From JBBSIG01 sp038232215 (GTDB lineage Bacteria > Actinomycetota > Thermoleophilia > Gaiellales > Gaiellaceae), in the NCBI GenBank assembly GCA_038232215.1, contig JBBSIG010000046.1, positions 1 through 14,722 of the forward strand: a stretch of 14,722 nt of DNA, written 5' to 3'. A program made the translations under genes and the position numbers. This document shows, in pieces, positions 1 to 6,799 of the stretch (positions are counted from its first letter, which is position 1; every line of letters begins with the position of its first letter). The notes under the pieces were generated by a model. The model ran no database searches. It worked only from the letters and a program-made list of their open reading frames with translations, and was not told the origin of the DNA.

Positions 1-92
1 GTGAAGCGATCGCCCGTGAGCTGCATACCGTCGCCGGAATCTCCGGCGAACCGGATGATCACCCCCTCGCGCTGCTCGGTCGGCTTCGCCAT
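1..92 (-). CDS. korA: 2-oxoacid:ferredoxin oxidoreductase, alpha subunit (partial, N-terminus only)
   Basis: Only the first 30 codons are in the window; the gene continues past the left edge. Read on the minus strand from ATG at 92, the protein begins MAKPTEQREGVIIRF and continues AGDSGDGMQLTGDRF. The FAGDSGDGMQLTG segment is the hallmark start of the gamma-type domain at the N-terminus of KorA-type alpha subunits, which with a KorB beta subunit oxidatively decarboxylate 2-oxoglutarate (or another 2-oxoacid) to the acyl-CoA and reduce ferredoxin in the cytoplasm. An AGGGAAG ribosome-binding site lies 4 nt before the ATG, and a TATACC-like box lies about 14 nt upstream, in the 35-nt gap after the VOC gene. 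Substrate (2-oxoglutarate versus another 2-oxoacid) cannot be told from this piece. The family call is firm despite the short length because the motif is distinctive. Confidence 0.85.
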   Translation of the reverse strand, partial: MAKPTEQREGVIIRFAGDSGDGMQLTGDRF

Positions 93-96
93 GGCG

Positions 97-103
97 CTTC
101 CCT
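97..103 (-). promoter_or_regulatory. Shine-Dalgarno site of the korA-like gene
   Basis: On the minus strand AGGGAAG sits 4 nt before the ATG at 92. It supports that start and contrasts with most other genes in the window, which lack such a site. A CTATAC box at 106-111 (minus strand) could be the -10 element. Confidence 0.55.
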
Positions 104-127
104 AGGTATAGCCGATGTCCGAAGCAG

Positions 128-610
128 TCAGGGCGCTTCGGCGAGGAGCGCTCGCACGTCGAGCGGCGCAGTGACCATCGCGACGCCCGCCCCGTCCGGC
201 GGGCGAGGCCACTCCTCGTGCAGTCGGTCGCGGTACAGCTCGACGCCGTTCCCGTCGGGATCCCGGAGGTAGAGCGCCTCGCTGACGCCGTGATCCGAGG
301 CGCCGTCGAGCGGGACGCCGGCGTCGGCGAGCGCCGCCCTCGTCGGATAGCGGACGGCGACGTGGAAGAGACCCGTGGTGCCCGGCGGCGGCGGCGACCC
401 GCCCTTCGATTCCCACGTGTTCAAGCCGATGTGGTGGTGATAGCCGCCGGCCGAGATGAACGCCGCCTGGTCGCCCCACCGCTGCTGAACCTCGAAGCCG
501 AGGACGCCGCAGTAGAAGGCCAGGCTCCTCTCGATGTCCGCGACCTTGAGATGGACGTGGCCGATGTCGACGCGCGCGTCGATCGGGTTCGGAGTCGGCT
601 CGTCAGCCAT
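128..610 (-). CDS. VOC-family (glyoxalase/bleomycin resistance/dioxygenase fold) protein
   Basis: A 160-residue protein of two paired beta-alpha-beta-beta-beta modules, the vicinal oxygen chelate fold. Module 1 covers about residues 15-66 (GHVHLKVADIERSLAFY, then GGYHHHIGLNTW) and module 2 about 78-127 (GLFHVAVRYP, then LRDPDGNGVELY). His18, His83 and Glu124 sit where the family's metal ligands normally lie. The GGYHHHIGLNTW signature resembles CatE-type extradiol dioxygenase or lactoylglutathione-lyase-like proteins, but the substrate cannot be named. The frame is open upstream to 691, but I place the start at ATG 610: the extra 27 residues (Arg/Ser-rich) are outside the fold, and a TAGCCT box lies 8 nt before this ATG, fitting a leaderless mRNA. 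A broken second copy lies directly upstream. The fold assignment is confident, the reaction is not. Confidence 0.85.
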   Translation of the reverse strand: MADEPTPNPIDARVDIGHVHLKVADIERSLAFYCGVLGFEVQQRWGDQAAFISAGGYHHHIGLNTWESKGGSPPPPGTTGLFHVAVRYPTRAALADAGVPLDGASDHGVSEALYLRDPDGNGVELYRDRLHEEWPRPPDGAGVAMVTAPLDVRALLAEAP

Positions 611-618
611 CGCCGGCA

Positions 619-624
619 AGGCTA
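619..624 (-). promoter_or_regulatory. Candidate -10 box (TAGCCT) for leaderless VOC transcript
   Basis: On the minus strand TAGCCT matches the TANNNT -10 pattern and ends 8 nt before the ATG at 610, so transcription would begin at or next to the start codon. No Shine-Dalgarno sequence is present. The same arrangement recurs at several other genes in the window. Confidence 0.45.
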
Positions 625-683
625 ACGACGCGATGACGGGTAGGCGATTGCCGCCGCGTGAGACGCGACGCGTTGATGCTGTC

Positions 684-953
684 CTAGACACGGGCGACGG
701 GCGGCCGCGGATTCTTGGAGGTCGACGAGGTGCTCAGGCCGATGTGGTGGTGGTATCCGCCAGCCGAGAGGAACGCTGCCGAGTCGCCGAAGCGCTGGGT
801 CAGCTCGAAGCCGAGCACGTCGTGGTAGAAACCGAGCGCGCGGTCGAGGTCGGCCACCTTCAAGTGGACGTGGCCGATGTCGGCGCCCGGGTCGATCGGC
901 CGCCGGGGCGCGAGCTCCTCTGCCTCTCGGCTCTCCTCGCGCTCCCGCCGAGC
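684..953 (-). pseudogene. Truncated second copy of the VOC gene
   Basis: The minus-strand frame between a TAA (954-956) and a TAG (684-686) encodes DIGHVHLKVADLDRALGFY, then VLGFELTQRFGDSAAFLSA, then GGYHHHIGLSTS, then a short non-homologous tail ending at the TAG. By eye 39 of 52 residues match module 1 of the intact VOC protein just downstream. Module 2, with the other metal ligands, is absent. No ATG, GTG or TTG lies between the upstream stop and the conserved DIGHVHL block; the upstream part reads as a charged Glu/Arg-rich stretch. It therefore looks like a tandem duplicate that lost both its start and its C-terminal half, breaking at the linker between modules. An expressed single-module protein is possible only with a non-standard start. 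Confidence 0.75.
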
Positions 954-991
954 TTAGCGCGGCCCGCCGGCGCAGTCAGCCGGACCCTACG

Positions 992-1519
992 TCACCTGAC
1001 CGGCTTGCCGCCGCCGCGCACGACGAGCCAGAGGCCGCCGAACTCGTCGACGTTCTGGCACAAGATCTGACCGCGGCCGTCGTGGACGTAGTAGTAGAGC
1101 GGCCGGCCCGCGTACGTGAGCTGCATCGAGCCGTCGTCCCGCCTGGTGCGGCCGAGCAGGGACGCCTTGGCGCCCGTTCCCGGGCGCAGTCTCCCCTTTA
1201 CGATGTAGGGCGGCCAGGCGGTCGCGCAGGCGCCGTAGCAGAGGCTCCTGCCGGGCGGGTCCTTGGTGAACGCGTAGAGGGCGCGGTTGCGCCCGTCGAA
1301 GAGCACCGGCCCGAAGCGGGAGGGGCGAACGGTGACGGTCGGCGACGTTGCACCGCCGGCGGAGCTCGCCGTGCGAATCGCCGAGCCCGGGGCATCCGTC
1401 GTCCCGAACGTAAGCATGGCGAAAGCGGCGAGGGCCGAGCCGGCCGCCACCACGGCAACCCTTACCCGGCTGAGGTGAGTCGCGCTCTCAGCTGCACGTG
1501 CAAGCTCGTGCTCGGTCAT
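992..1519 (-). CDS. Secreted/membrane-anchored repeat protein with Yx(F/W/Y)xxD motifs
   Basis: A 175-residue protein of the COG4315 / 'secreted repeat of unknown function' type (Pfam Lipoprotein_15). A short cytoplasmic N-terminus is followed by a hydrophobic segment at residues 20-39 (VAVVAAGSALAAFAMLTFG), a signal peptide or membrane anchor; there is no lipobox cysteine. After a Ser/Thr/Ala-rich linker come two repeats, each with the family motif: LYAFTKD (81-87) and LYYYVHD (141-147). The first is followed by the typical CYGACATAWPP block (Cys94, Cys98), and a third cysteine is at 154. The protein acts outside the membrane; its function is unknown, although relatives are often discussed in redox or envelope contexts. 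The start at 1519 is supported by an excellent AAGGAGGG site 5 nt upstream. A much longer open frame upstream is a GC artefact. Confidence 0.85.
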   Translation of the reverse strand: MTEHELARAAESATHLSRVRVAVVAAGSALAAFAMLTFGTTDAPGSAIRTASSAGGATSPTVTVRPSRFGPVLFDGRNRALYAFTKDPPGRSLCYGACATAWPPYIVKGRLRPGTGAKASLLGRTRRDDGSMQLTYAGRPLYYYVHDGRGQILCQNVDEFGGLWLVVRGGGKPVR

Positions 1520-1524
1520 CTTTG

Positions 1525-1532
1525 CCCTCCTT
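1525..1532 (-). promoter_or_regulatory. Strong Shine-Dalgarno site of the secreted repeat gene
   Basis: On the minus strand AAGGAGGG lies 5 nt before the ATG at 1519. It is the best ribosome-binding site in the window and fixes the start. Confidence 0.8.
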
Positions 1533-1582
1533 GTCGATGCCTCGGGCTTCGGAGCAGTCGCCGACGGGCGCCGGTACGGCTG

Positions 1583-1588
1583 ATTATC
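1583..1588 (-). promoter_or_regulatory. Candidate -10 box (GATAAT) for the secreted repeat gene
   Basis: GATAAT on the minus strand, one of the few AT-rich hexamers in the 147-nt divergent region 1520-1666, would give a leader of about 55-60 nt carrying the strong Shine-Dalgarno site. No good -35 is visible at 16-18 nt. I saw no clear promoter for the divergent amidohydrolase in the same region. Confidence 0.4.
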
Positions 1589-1666
1589 GAGCCTCGGCCC
1601 GGCCGGCGATCTGAAATTCGGCTGAACTCTGCGGCTCGACGGCCCAGGCCCACGGCAGCTGCGAAG

Positions 1667-2851
1667 ATGCCAAGGATGGGCACGGGGAGCAGCGTGGTCG
1701 AGACGGGCCCGTACGAGCAAGCGGTTGCATGGCGACGCCAGCTCCACGCCAACCCGGAGCTCTCGTTCGAGGAGCACGAGACGGCGGACTTCGTCTTCGA
1801 CACGCTCTCGTCGTTCGAAGGGCTCGAGCTGGAGCGTCCGACGCCGACCAGCGTCGTCGCTCGGCTGCGGGGCGCGGCGGAGGGCAAGACGCTCGCCCTG
1901 CGTGCCGACATGGACGCCCTGCCTGTGAGCGAGGAGACCGGGCTCGAGTTCGCCTCGCGCCGCCCGGGCGTGATGCACGCCTGCGGTCACGACGGACACA
2001 CCGCGATGCTCCTCGCCTCGGCGCGGCTCCTCTGCGAGCGGCGGGCCGAGCTCGGAGGCGAGATCCGATTCCTCTTCCAGCACGCCGAGGAGAAGCCGCC
2101 GGGCGGAGCGCGGGAGCTCGTCGCGGCTGGGGTGATGGACGGCGTCGACCTCGTGCTCGGCGCGCACCTCCTGACGGCGCTCGACGTCGGCACGGTCGCC
2201 GTTCCCGTGGGCGTGATGACCGCCGCCGCGGACATCTTCTCCGCCGAGATCCACGGCGTCGGCGGACACGCGGCCTTTCCTCACCGCTCGGTCGACCCGG
2301 TCGTCGTCGCGGCGCAGGTGGTGATGAGCCTGCAGACCGTCGTCTCACGCGGCATCGACCCCCTCGAGAGCGCCGTGCTCTCCGTGACGAGGCTGTCCGC
2401 GGGGACGGCGGACAACGTTATCCCGGAGACGGTTCGGCTGGGAGGGACGGTGCGCACGTTCGACCCGGAGATCCGCGACTCGATTCGCGCCGCGATGGCG
2501 CGCATCCTCCAGGGCGTGACCGAGGCGCACGGCGCCCGCTACACCTTCGACTACGAGGAGGGCTACGCGCCGGTGACGAACGATCCCGCCGCAGCCGCGC
2601 TCGTCGAGGCGGCGGCGCGCGACGAGCTCGGCGACGCGGCTCTCGTGCAGATGGATCCCATCATGGGCGGCGAGGACTTCTCGGGCTACCTCGCCGCCGC
2701 GCCGGGCGCGTTCTTCGCGGTCGGCGCCCGCAACGAGGCGCTCGGGGCCGCCTATCCCCACCACCATCCTCGCTTCGCGATCGACGAGGCCGCGCTGCGC
2801 ACCGGGATCGCCGTGTTCGTGCGGGCGGCGACGAGCTACCTCGGCCGCTAG
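1667..2851 (+). CDS. M20-family amidohydrolase (N-acyl-amino-acid / hippurate hydrolase-like)
   Basis: A 394-residue cytoplasmic metallopeptidase-fold enzyme of the M20D group, which hydrolyses amide bonds of N-acyl amino acids or related conjugates. Visible in order: the N-terminal WRRQLHANPELSFEE signature (22-36), ALRADMDALPVSE (77-89), the metal block ACGHDGH (105-111), FQHAEEKPPGGA (137-148) with the catalytic/metal Glu pair, GAHL (165-168), the lid/dimerisation domain starting at GVGGHAAFPH (197-206), and the C-terminal MGGEDF and YPHHHPRF blocks (333-370), whose His supplies the last metal ligand. Length is normal. The start is uncertain: ATG 1667, ATG 1676 and GTG 1694 are in frame, and only the GTG has a Shine-Dalgarno-like GGGGAG (4 nt upstream). 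Its stop shares CTAG with the stop of the convergent membrane-protein gene. Substrate is unknown. Confidence 0.9.
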   Translation: MPRMGTGSSVVETGPYEQAVAWRRQLHANPELSFEEHETADFVFDTLSSFEGLELERPTPTSVVARLRGAAEGKTLALRADMDALPVSEETGLEFASRRPGVMHACGHDGHTAMLLASARLLCERRAELGGEIRFLFQHAEEKPPGGARELVAAGVMDGVDLVLGAHLLTALDVGTVAVPVGVMTAAADIFSAEIHGVGGHAAFPHRSVDPVVVAAQVVMSLQTVVSRGIDPLESAVLSVTRLSAGTADNVIPETVRLGGTVRTFDPEIRDSIRAAMARILQGVTEAHGARYTFDYEEGYAPVTNDPAAAALVEAAARDELGDAALVQMDPIMGGEDFSGYLAAAPGAFFAVGARNEALGAAYPHHHPRFAIDEAALRTGIAVFVRAATSYLGR

Positions 2852-2867
2852 GGCTCGGTCGCGGCCG
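2842..2867. terminator. Hairpin straddling two shared stop codons (possible bidirectional terminator)
   Basis: CGGCCGC (2842-2848) and GCGGCCG (2861-2867) form a perfect 7-bp stem with a 12-nt loop, centred just beside the CTAG that ends both convergent genes. There is no T run on either side, so intrinsic termination would be weak. It is the only hairpin I saw where both transcripts must end. Confidence 0.35.
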
Positions 2868-4308
2868 GCTCGCGGGTGGGCCCCGACGCGGCAGGCGTGC
2901 CGCTCGGCGGGTCGAGCAGGGCGCCCGCGAGCGGCCACAGGCAGAGCGCCAGCCACGAGACGCCGAGGACGTCCGTCTGCACGGCGAGGGTGAGCACCGC
3001 GGCGAGCGCCGCGGCCAGGCCGGCCGCCCAGTCCGAGCGCACGCCGCGCCCGACGAGCCCGGCGAGGAGCGCGAGGTTCCACGCGAGGAAGAGCAGCATC
3101 CCGCCGAGGCCCGTCTCGACCCCGAGCTCCGTGTAGGTCGACTCGCCGGCCTGCAGCTTCACGTCGAAGCGCGAGGCGGTCTCGCCCGCGTTGCCGAGCC
3201 CGTAGCCCTGCGGGTGGTGGACGACCGTGCGCAGGCCGGCCCGGAGGCTCGTCAGGTGGCTCCGGATCGAGGGCTCCTCGGTGCCGGCTCCGATCTTGCC
3301 GCCGTGCAGGCGCGCCTGCTGACGCTGGTACGGCAGGTCCTCGGGGAAGAAGTGGGTGCGGGGAGCGACGGAGGTGAAGGCGAGCGCGAAGCCCACCCCC
3401 GCCGCGAGCACGAGCGCGGCGACCGGAACGGGCCAGGCCCGCCTGCGTGCGACCGCGAGCGCGAGGAGGCCGGCGGCGAGCGCGATGATCGACGCGCGGG
3501 AGTAGGTGAAGAGGAGACCCACGGCCGAGATCGCGGCGAGCCCGGCGAGGAGCCGGACACGCCGCCTGAGCGCCGTGACCGAGGAGGCGACGAGCAGAGC
3601 GACGACGAGCAGGTAGCTCGTCGCGAGCGGGCTGAGGAAGACCGACACGAGGCGTCTCGAGAGCCGGGTCTCCGAGCCGGTGTTGAAGACGAAGTTCTCG
3701 GGCAGGCGCCCGACCCCGCGGTAGTCGAAGCCGAGCTGGTCGTTGAAGTAGCCGGGCACGCCCGCGTCGCGCCACCAGCGAAGCGGCACCAAGTACTCCT
3801 CCACGAGACCGAGCGCGGCGACGGCGGCGGCGGTGCCGATCAGGAGCCAGCGGAGCCGGCGCAGGTCGGCGGCGCCGAGGCGGAGCGAGCGGCCGACGAG
3901 GAACGCGGCGACCGGGACGAGGTCGTGGCGGAGCCCGTAGAGCACGGCCGTGCCGCCCGCCTCGCCCCCGAGCCGACCCTGCGGCACCACGGCGTACACG
4001 ACGACGAGCGTGGCGAACGCGAGCGCGAGCCAGTCGACGAGGCCCGGACGGAAGGGGAGCCGCCGCGCGCGCCGGGCGTCGAGCCCGAGCCGCGCGAGCG
4101 CGACGACGAGCAGGACCTCCTTCCAGGCCTGGATCGCAGTCAGAGCACCGCCCCGGACGCCGGCCCCGTAGAGCGCCGCCATCGCCGCGTTGTGAGCGGC
4201 GAGCCCGACGACGAAGAGGAGGAGCGCCCGGGCGGGCCGCCGCCAGACGAGGGCGCTCGCGGCCGCGAGCAGAACGCCGTAGACCGCGAGCGCGAGGACT
4301 GTGCCCAC
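2848..4308 (-). CDS. O-antigen ligase / polysaccharide polymerase-like integral membrane protein
   Basis: A 486-residue polytopic membrane protein with roughly ten to twelve hydrophobic segments. The signature of the Wzy/WaaL-type O-antigen ligase domain is visible: the transmembrane LLFTYSRASIIALAAGLL (265-282) with the typical SRAS, a large extracytoplasmic loop at about 315-395, and in it HHPQGYGLGNAG (364-375) followed by ESTYTELGVETGLGG (389-403). These enzymes polymerise or transfer lipid-linked glycans at the outer face of the cytoplasmic membrane. The C-terminus is a short Pro/Ala/Ser-rich tail. The start is GTG 4308, with TACGCT 7 nt upstream and no Shine-Dalgarno site, fitting a leaderless mRNA. 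No glycosyltransferase or flippase gene lies nearby, so its glycan is unknown; an uncharacterised O-antigen-ligase homologue is the safest name. Confidence 0.8.
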   Translation of the reverse strand: MGTVLALAVYGVLLAAASALVWRRPARALLLFVVGLAAHNAAMAALYGAGVRGGALTAIQAWKEVLLVVALARLGLDARRARRLPFRPGLVDWLALAFATLVVVYAVVPQGRLGGEAGGTAVLYGLRHDLVPVAAFLVGRSLRLGAADLRRLRWLLIGTAAAVAALGLVEEYLVPLRWWRDAGVPGYFNDQLGFDYRGVGRLPENFVFNTGSETRLSRRLVSVFLSPLATSYLLVVALLVASSVTALRRRVRLLAGLAAISAVGLLFTYSRASIIALAAGLLALAVARRRAWPVPVAALVLAAGVGFALAFTSVAPRTHFFPEDLPYQRQQARLHGGKIGAGTEEPSIRSHLTSLRAGLRTVVHHPQGYGLGNAGETASRFDVKLQAGESTYTELGVETGLGGMLLFLAWNLALLAGLVGRGVRSDWAAGLAAALAAVLTLAVQTDVLGVSWLALCLWPLAGALLDPPSGTPAASGPTREPAATEP

Positions 4309-4315
4309 GGCGGCG

Positions 4316-4321
4316 AGCGTA
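4316..4321 (-). promoter_or_regulatory. Candidate -10 box (TACGCT) for leaderless ligase-like gene
   Basis: TACGCT on the minus strand ends 7 nt before the GTG at 4308. It lies in the 59-nt divergent gap opposite the glycosylase gene's own box. Confidence 0.45.
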
Positions 4322-4353
4322 CAACCGCTGCGGGTGCGGGCAGGACCGGGGAG

Positions 4354-4359
4354 TACGAT
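4354..4359 (+). promoter_or_regulatory. Candidate -10 box (TACGAT) for leaderless glycosylase gene
   Basis: TACGAT ends 8 nt before ATG 4368, and there is no Shine-Dalgarno site. It is separated by about 32 nt from the oppositely directed TACGCT box, so the two divergent genes have separate but very close promoters. Confidence 0.45.
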
Positions 4360-4367
4360 CGCGCCCG

Positions 4368-5273
4368 ATGCCGGGTGCTCCTGTCGAGACGGTCCTGCGC
4401 CCGTGCGGTCCCTACTCTCTGGCGCTCACCGCACGCGGCGCGGGCGACGCCACGCGCACCTTCCGCGACGGCGTCCTGACCGCGCTCCTGCACGTGCGGG
4501 GGCGGGACGAGGAGATACGGGCCTGGCAGCGCCGGGACGGCGCGATCTGCGTGCGGGCGGAGAGCGACGAGGCGGTCGAGCGCCTGCGCTTCGTGCTCGC
4601 CGTCGACGACGATCACACACCGTTTCTCGAGCGGTTCCGCCGCGACGGGCTGCTCCGCGAGGCCGTCTGGCACCTGCAGGGGCTGCGGCAGCTCCGCGTG
4701 GCGACGGTGGAGCTCGCTCTCCTGCGGGCGCTCTGCGGCCAGCTGATCGAGAGCAGCCAGGCGCGCCTGATCGAGCGCCGGATCGTGCGGGCGGCCACGC
4801 CCGCACACGGCGAGCTGCACCGCCCGCCGAGCGGCGGCTCGCTCGGCGCGCTCTCGCCGGCTCGCCTACGGGCGCTCGGACTGCACGCCCGCCGGGGGGC
4901 GACGCTCGTACGACTGTGCCGCTCGCTCGAGCTGGAGCGGCTGCGAGGACTGCCGACGGACGTGGCCGCCGAGCGCCTGGGACGCGAGCGCGGCCTCGGG
5001 CCGTGGTCGGTCGGCGTCGTCTGCCTCGAGGGCCTCGGGCGCGCCGAGCGCGGTCTCGTCGGCGATCTCGGCCTCGTGAAGCTGCTCTCGGCGCTCCGGG
5101 GCCGGTGGGTCGAGGCGGAGGAAACCGCCGAGCTGCTCGAGCCCTACGGCGAGTGGGCCGGCCTCGCGAGCGTCTACCTGCTGGCCGCCTTCGGCCGCGG
5201 GCTCGTGCCCCTGCCCGACGGCTCGAGCGTGCGGCGAGCGCCCGCTCGCCTGCGCGCGGCCGCAGCCTGGTAG
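4368..5273 (+). CDS. AlkA-like DNA-3-methyladenine glycosylase (HhH-GPD superfamily)
   Basis: A 301-residue protein resembling AlkA-type base-excision repair glycosylases, which flip out and excise alkylated bases in the cytoplasm. The N-terminal ~90 residues form a beta-rich domain. The helical domain begins near ELALLRALCGQLIESSQARL (115-134), which aligns with the conserved Gln-containing helix of the family. The helix-hairpin-helix is at about 203-220 (ERLGRERGLGPWSVGVVCL), with GLGPWS matching the family's PGIGPWT. Asp233 in LVGDLGLVKLL is the expected catalytic aspartate, and YGEWAGLASVYLL (260-272) matches the post-catalytic helix of AlkA. The lack of iron-sulfur cysteines argues against an EndoIII/MutY protein. 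ATG 4368 is preceded by a TACGAT box at leaderless distance. The substrate range is not predictable. proC follows after 23 nt but has its own promoter-like box. Confidence 0.8.
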   Translation: MPGAPVETVLRPCGPYSLALTARGAGDATRTFRDGVLTALLHVRGRDEEIRAWQRRDGAICVRAESDEAVERLRFVLAVDDDHTPFLERFRRDGLLREAVWHLQGLRQLRVATVELALLRALCGQLIESSQARLIERRIVRAATPAHGELHRPPSGGSLGALSPARLRALGLHARRGATLVRLCRSLELERLRGLPTDVAAERLGRERGLGPWSVGVVCLEGLGRAERGLVGDLGLVKLLSALRGRWVEAEETAELLEPYGEWAGLASVYLLAAFGRGLVPLPDGSSVRRAPARLRAAAAW

Positions 5274-5283
5274 GGCCTGTCCC

Positions 5284-5289
5284 TAGACT
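5284..5289 (+). promoter_or_regulatory. Candidate -10 box (TAGACT) for leaderless proC
   Basis: TAGACT ends 7 nt before ATG 5297, in the 23-nt gap after the glycosylase stop. No ribosome-binding site is present and no -35 is recognisable. It suggests that proC-pgl can be transcribed separately from the glycosylase gene. Confidence 0.45.
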
Positions 5290-5296
5290 CCCGCGC

Positions 5297-6121
5297 ATGT
5301 CCGTCGACCCGCGGCGAATCGCCATCCTGGGCGCCGGCAAGCTCGGCGAGTCGCTGCTGGCGGGACTGCTCGTCTCTGGCTGGCGGCTGCCGGAGGAGAT
5401 CGTCGTGACGGGGCGCAGGCCCGAGCGGGTCGCCGAGCTCGCAGCGCGACACGGCGTCGAGGCGACGCTCTCGAACGTCGAGGCGAGCGCCGGGGCCGCG
5501 CTCGTGGTCCTGGCGGTGAAGCCGCAGGACTTCGACGTCCTCCTCGGCGAGGTGGGCGCCTTCCTCACGCCCGAGCAGACCGTGCTCTCGGTTGCCGCGG
5601 CGATCCCGACGGCCGCGATCGAGCGCCGCGTCGGCGCGGCCGTCCCGGTCGTCCGCGCCATGCCGAACGCGCCGGCGACGGTGCGGGAAGGCATGGCCGG
5701 CATCTGCGCGGGCGCGCACGCGGCCGAGGAGCACGTCGCGCTCGCGGAGGAGGCGCTATCGCACCTCGGCGCCGTGGTGCGCGTGGCGGAGAGCGCGATG
5801 GACGCCGTCACCGCGGTGTCCGGGTCGGACCCTGCCTACTTCGCGCTGCTCGCCGAGGCGATGATCGAGGCGGGGATCCTGCTCGGGCTCTCGCGCGAGA
5901 TCTCGACCCAGCTCGTCGTGCAAACCATGCTCGGGACGGCCAAGCTGCTCCGCGACGAGCACATGCACCCGGTCGAGCTGCGCGAGGCGGTCACCTCGCC
6001 CGGCGGGACGACGATCCGGGCGATCCGCGAGCTCGAGCGGGCCGGCGTGCGCGCAGCCTTCCTGAACGCGATCCAGGCCGCGATGGAGCGCTCCCGCGAG
6101 CTGGCCGCCGGCGAGCCGTGA
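5297..6121 (+). CDS. proC: Pyrroline-5-carboxylate reductase
   Basis: A 274-residue cytoplasmic enzyme catalysing the last step of proline synthesis, NAD(P)H-dependent reduction of 1-pyrroline-5-carboxylate. The Rossmann motif is at 10-17 (ILGAGKLG), followed by VVTGRRPERV (36-45), VLAVKPQDF (71-79), VVRAMPNAPATV (118-129) and the C-terminal AVTSPGGTT (231-239) plus the long oligomerisation helices. Length is typical. An oddity: the near-invariant SGSGPAY signature reads SGSDPAY (175-181), with Asp178 replacing Gly, and MPNTPA reads MPNAPA. The rest of the active-site region is intact, so a functional enzyme is likely. ATG 5297 follows a TAGACT box by 7 nt. The stop overlaps the next start (GTGA), so pgl is translationally coupled, although the two enzymes belong to different pathways. 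Confidence 0.95.
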   Translation: MSVDPRRIAILGAGKLGESLLAGLLVSGWRLPEEIVVTGRRPERVAELAARHGVEATLSNVEASAGAALVVLAVKPQDFDVLLGEVGAFLTPEQTVLSVAAAIPTAAIERRVGAAVPVVRAMPNAPATVREGMAGICAGAHAAEEHVALAEEALSHLGAVVRVAESAMDAVTAVSGSDPAYFALLAEAMIEAGILLGLSREISTQLVVQTMLGTAKLLRDEHMHPVELREAVTSPGGTTIRAIRELERAGVRAAFLNAIQAAMERSRELAAGEP

Positions 6122-6798
6122 GCGCAGACGTCGAGCTCGTCGTGTGCGAGGACGCCGAGGCAGCCGCGCTCGACGTCGCGCGCCGCCTGGCGGCCGCCGC
6201 GCGCGAGGGGGGCGACGTCGCGCTCACGGGAGGCTCCACCCCGCGCCGCGCGTACGAGCTCGCCGCCTCGCTGGAGCCCGACTGGGCCCGCGTCCGCATC
6301 TGGTGGAGCGACGAGCGCTGCGTGGCTCCGGAGGACGAGCGCTCGAACTTCCGCCTCGCGAAGGAGTCCCTGCTCGACCGGCTCGACCATGCACCGGCGG
6401 AGGTGCACCGGATCCGGGGCGAGCTCGCTCCGGAGGAGGCCGCCGCTTCCTACGACGCCGAGCTCCGCGGCGTGGCGTTCGACCTCCTGCTGCTCGGCAT
6501 GGGGCCCGACGGGCACGCCGCCTCCCTGTTCCCGCGCTCCCCGGCGCTCGACGAGACCGAGCGGCTCGCGGTCGCGGCCCGACCCGGGCTCGAGCCCCTC
6601 GTCGACCGGGTCACGCTCACCCTGCCCGCCCTCCGCGCCGCCCGCGAGACCGTCTTCCTCGTGACCGGAGAGGAGAAAGCGGGGGCCGTCCAGCGTGCCT
6701 TCGCCCGGCCGCCGACGCCCGAGACGCCGTCGAGCCTCGTTCGCGGCGAGCGCACGATCGTCGTGCTCGACCGGCTTGCGGCCCGTGATCTCTCGTAA
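6118..6798 (+). CDS. pgl: 6-phosphogluconolactonase
   Basis: A 226-residue protein of the DevB/SOL (glucosamine-6-phosphate isomerase-like) type that hydrolyses 6-phosphogluconolactone in the oxidative pentose phosphate pathway. Visible motifs: VALTGGSTPRRAY (34-46, phosphate binding), the long IWWSDERCVAPEDERSNF signature (61-78), VHRIRGE (96-102), LLLLGMGPDGHAASLFP (123-139) with the catalytic DGH, VTLTLPAL (165-172), and LVTGEEKAGAV (181-191). Length is normal. The GTG start overlaps the proC stop as GTGA, so it probably relies on re-initiation by ribosomes finishing proC. Neither zwf nor gnd is in the window. The gene ends 17 nt before the convergent helical-repeat gene, with a hairpin between them. 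Confidence 0.93.
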   Translation: MSADVELVVCEDAEAAALDVARRLAAAAREGGDVALTGGSTPRRAYELAASLEPDWARVRIWWSDERCVAPEDERSNFRLAKESLLDRLDHAPAEVHRIRGELAPEEAAASYDAELRGVAFDLLLLGMGPDGHAASLFPRSPALDETERLAVAARPGLEPLVDRVTLTLPALRAARETVFLVTGEEKAGAVQRAFARPPTPETPSSLVRGERTIVVLDRLAARDLS

Positions 6799-6799
6799 C

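Noticed and set aside
611..691. 27-residue N-terminal extension of the VOC gene
   Set aside because: Outside the VOC fold, and a promoter-like box lies inside it, 8 nt before the preferred ATG.
1729..4479. Very long plus-strand open frame (over 900 codons) across the amidohydrolase and opposite the ligase-like gene
   Set aside because: Extremely rich in Arg, Gly, Ala and Pro with no domain; it overlaps two well-supported genes and reflects the scarcity of stops in GC-rich DNA.
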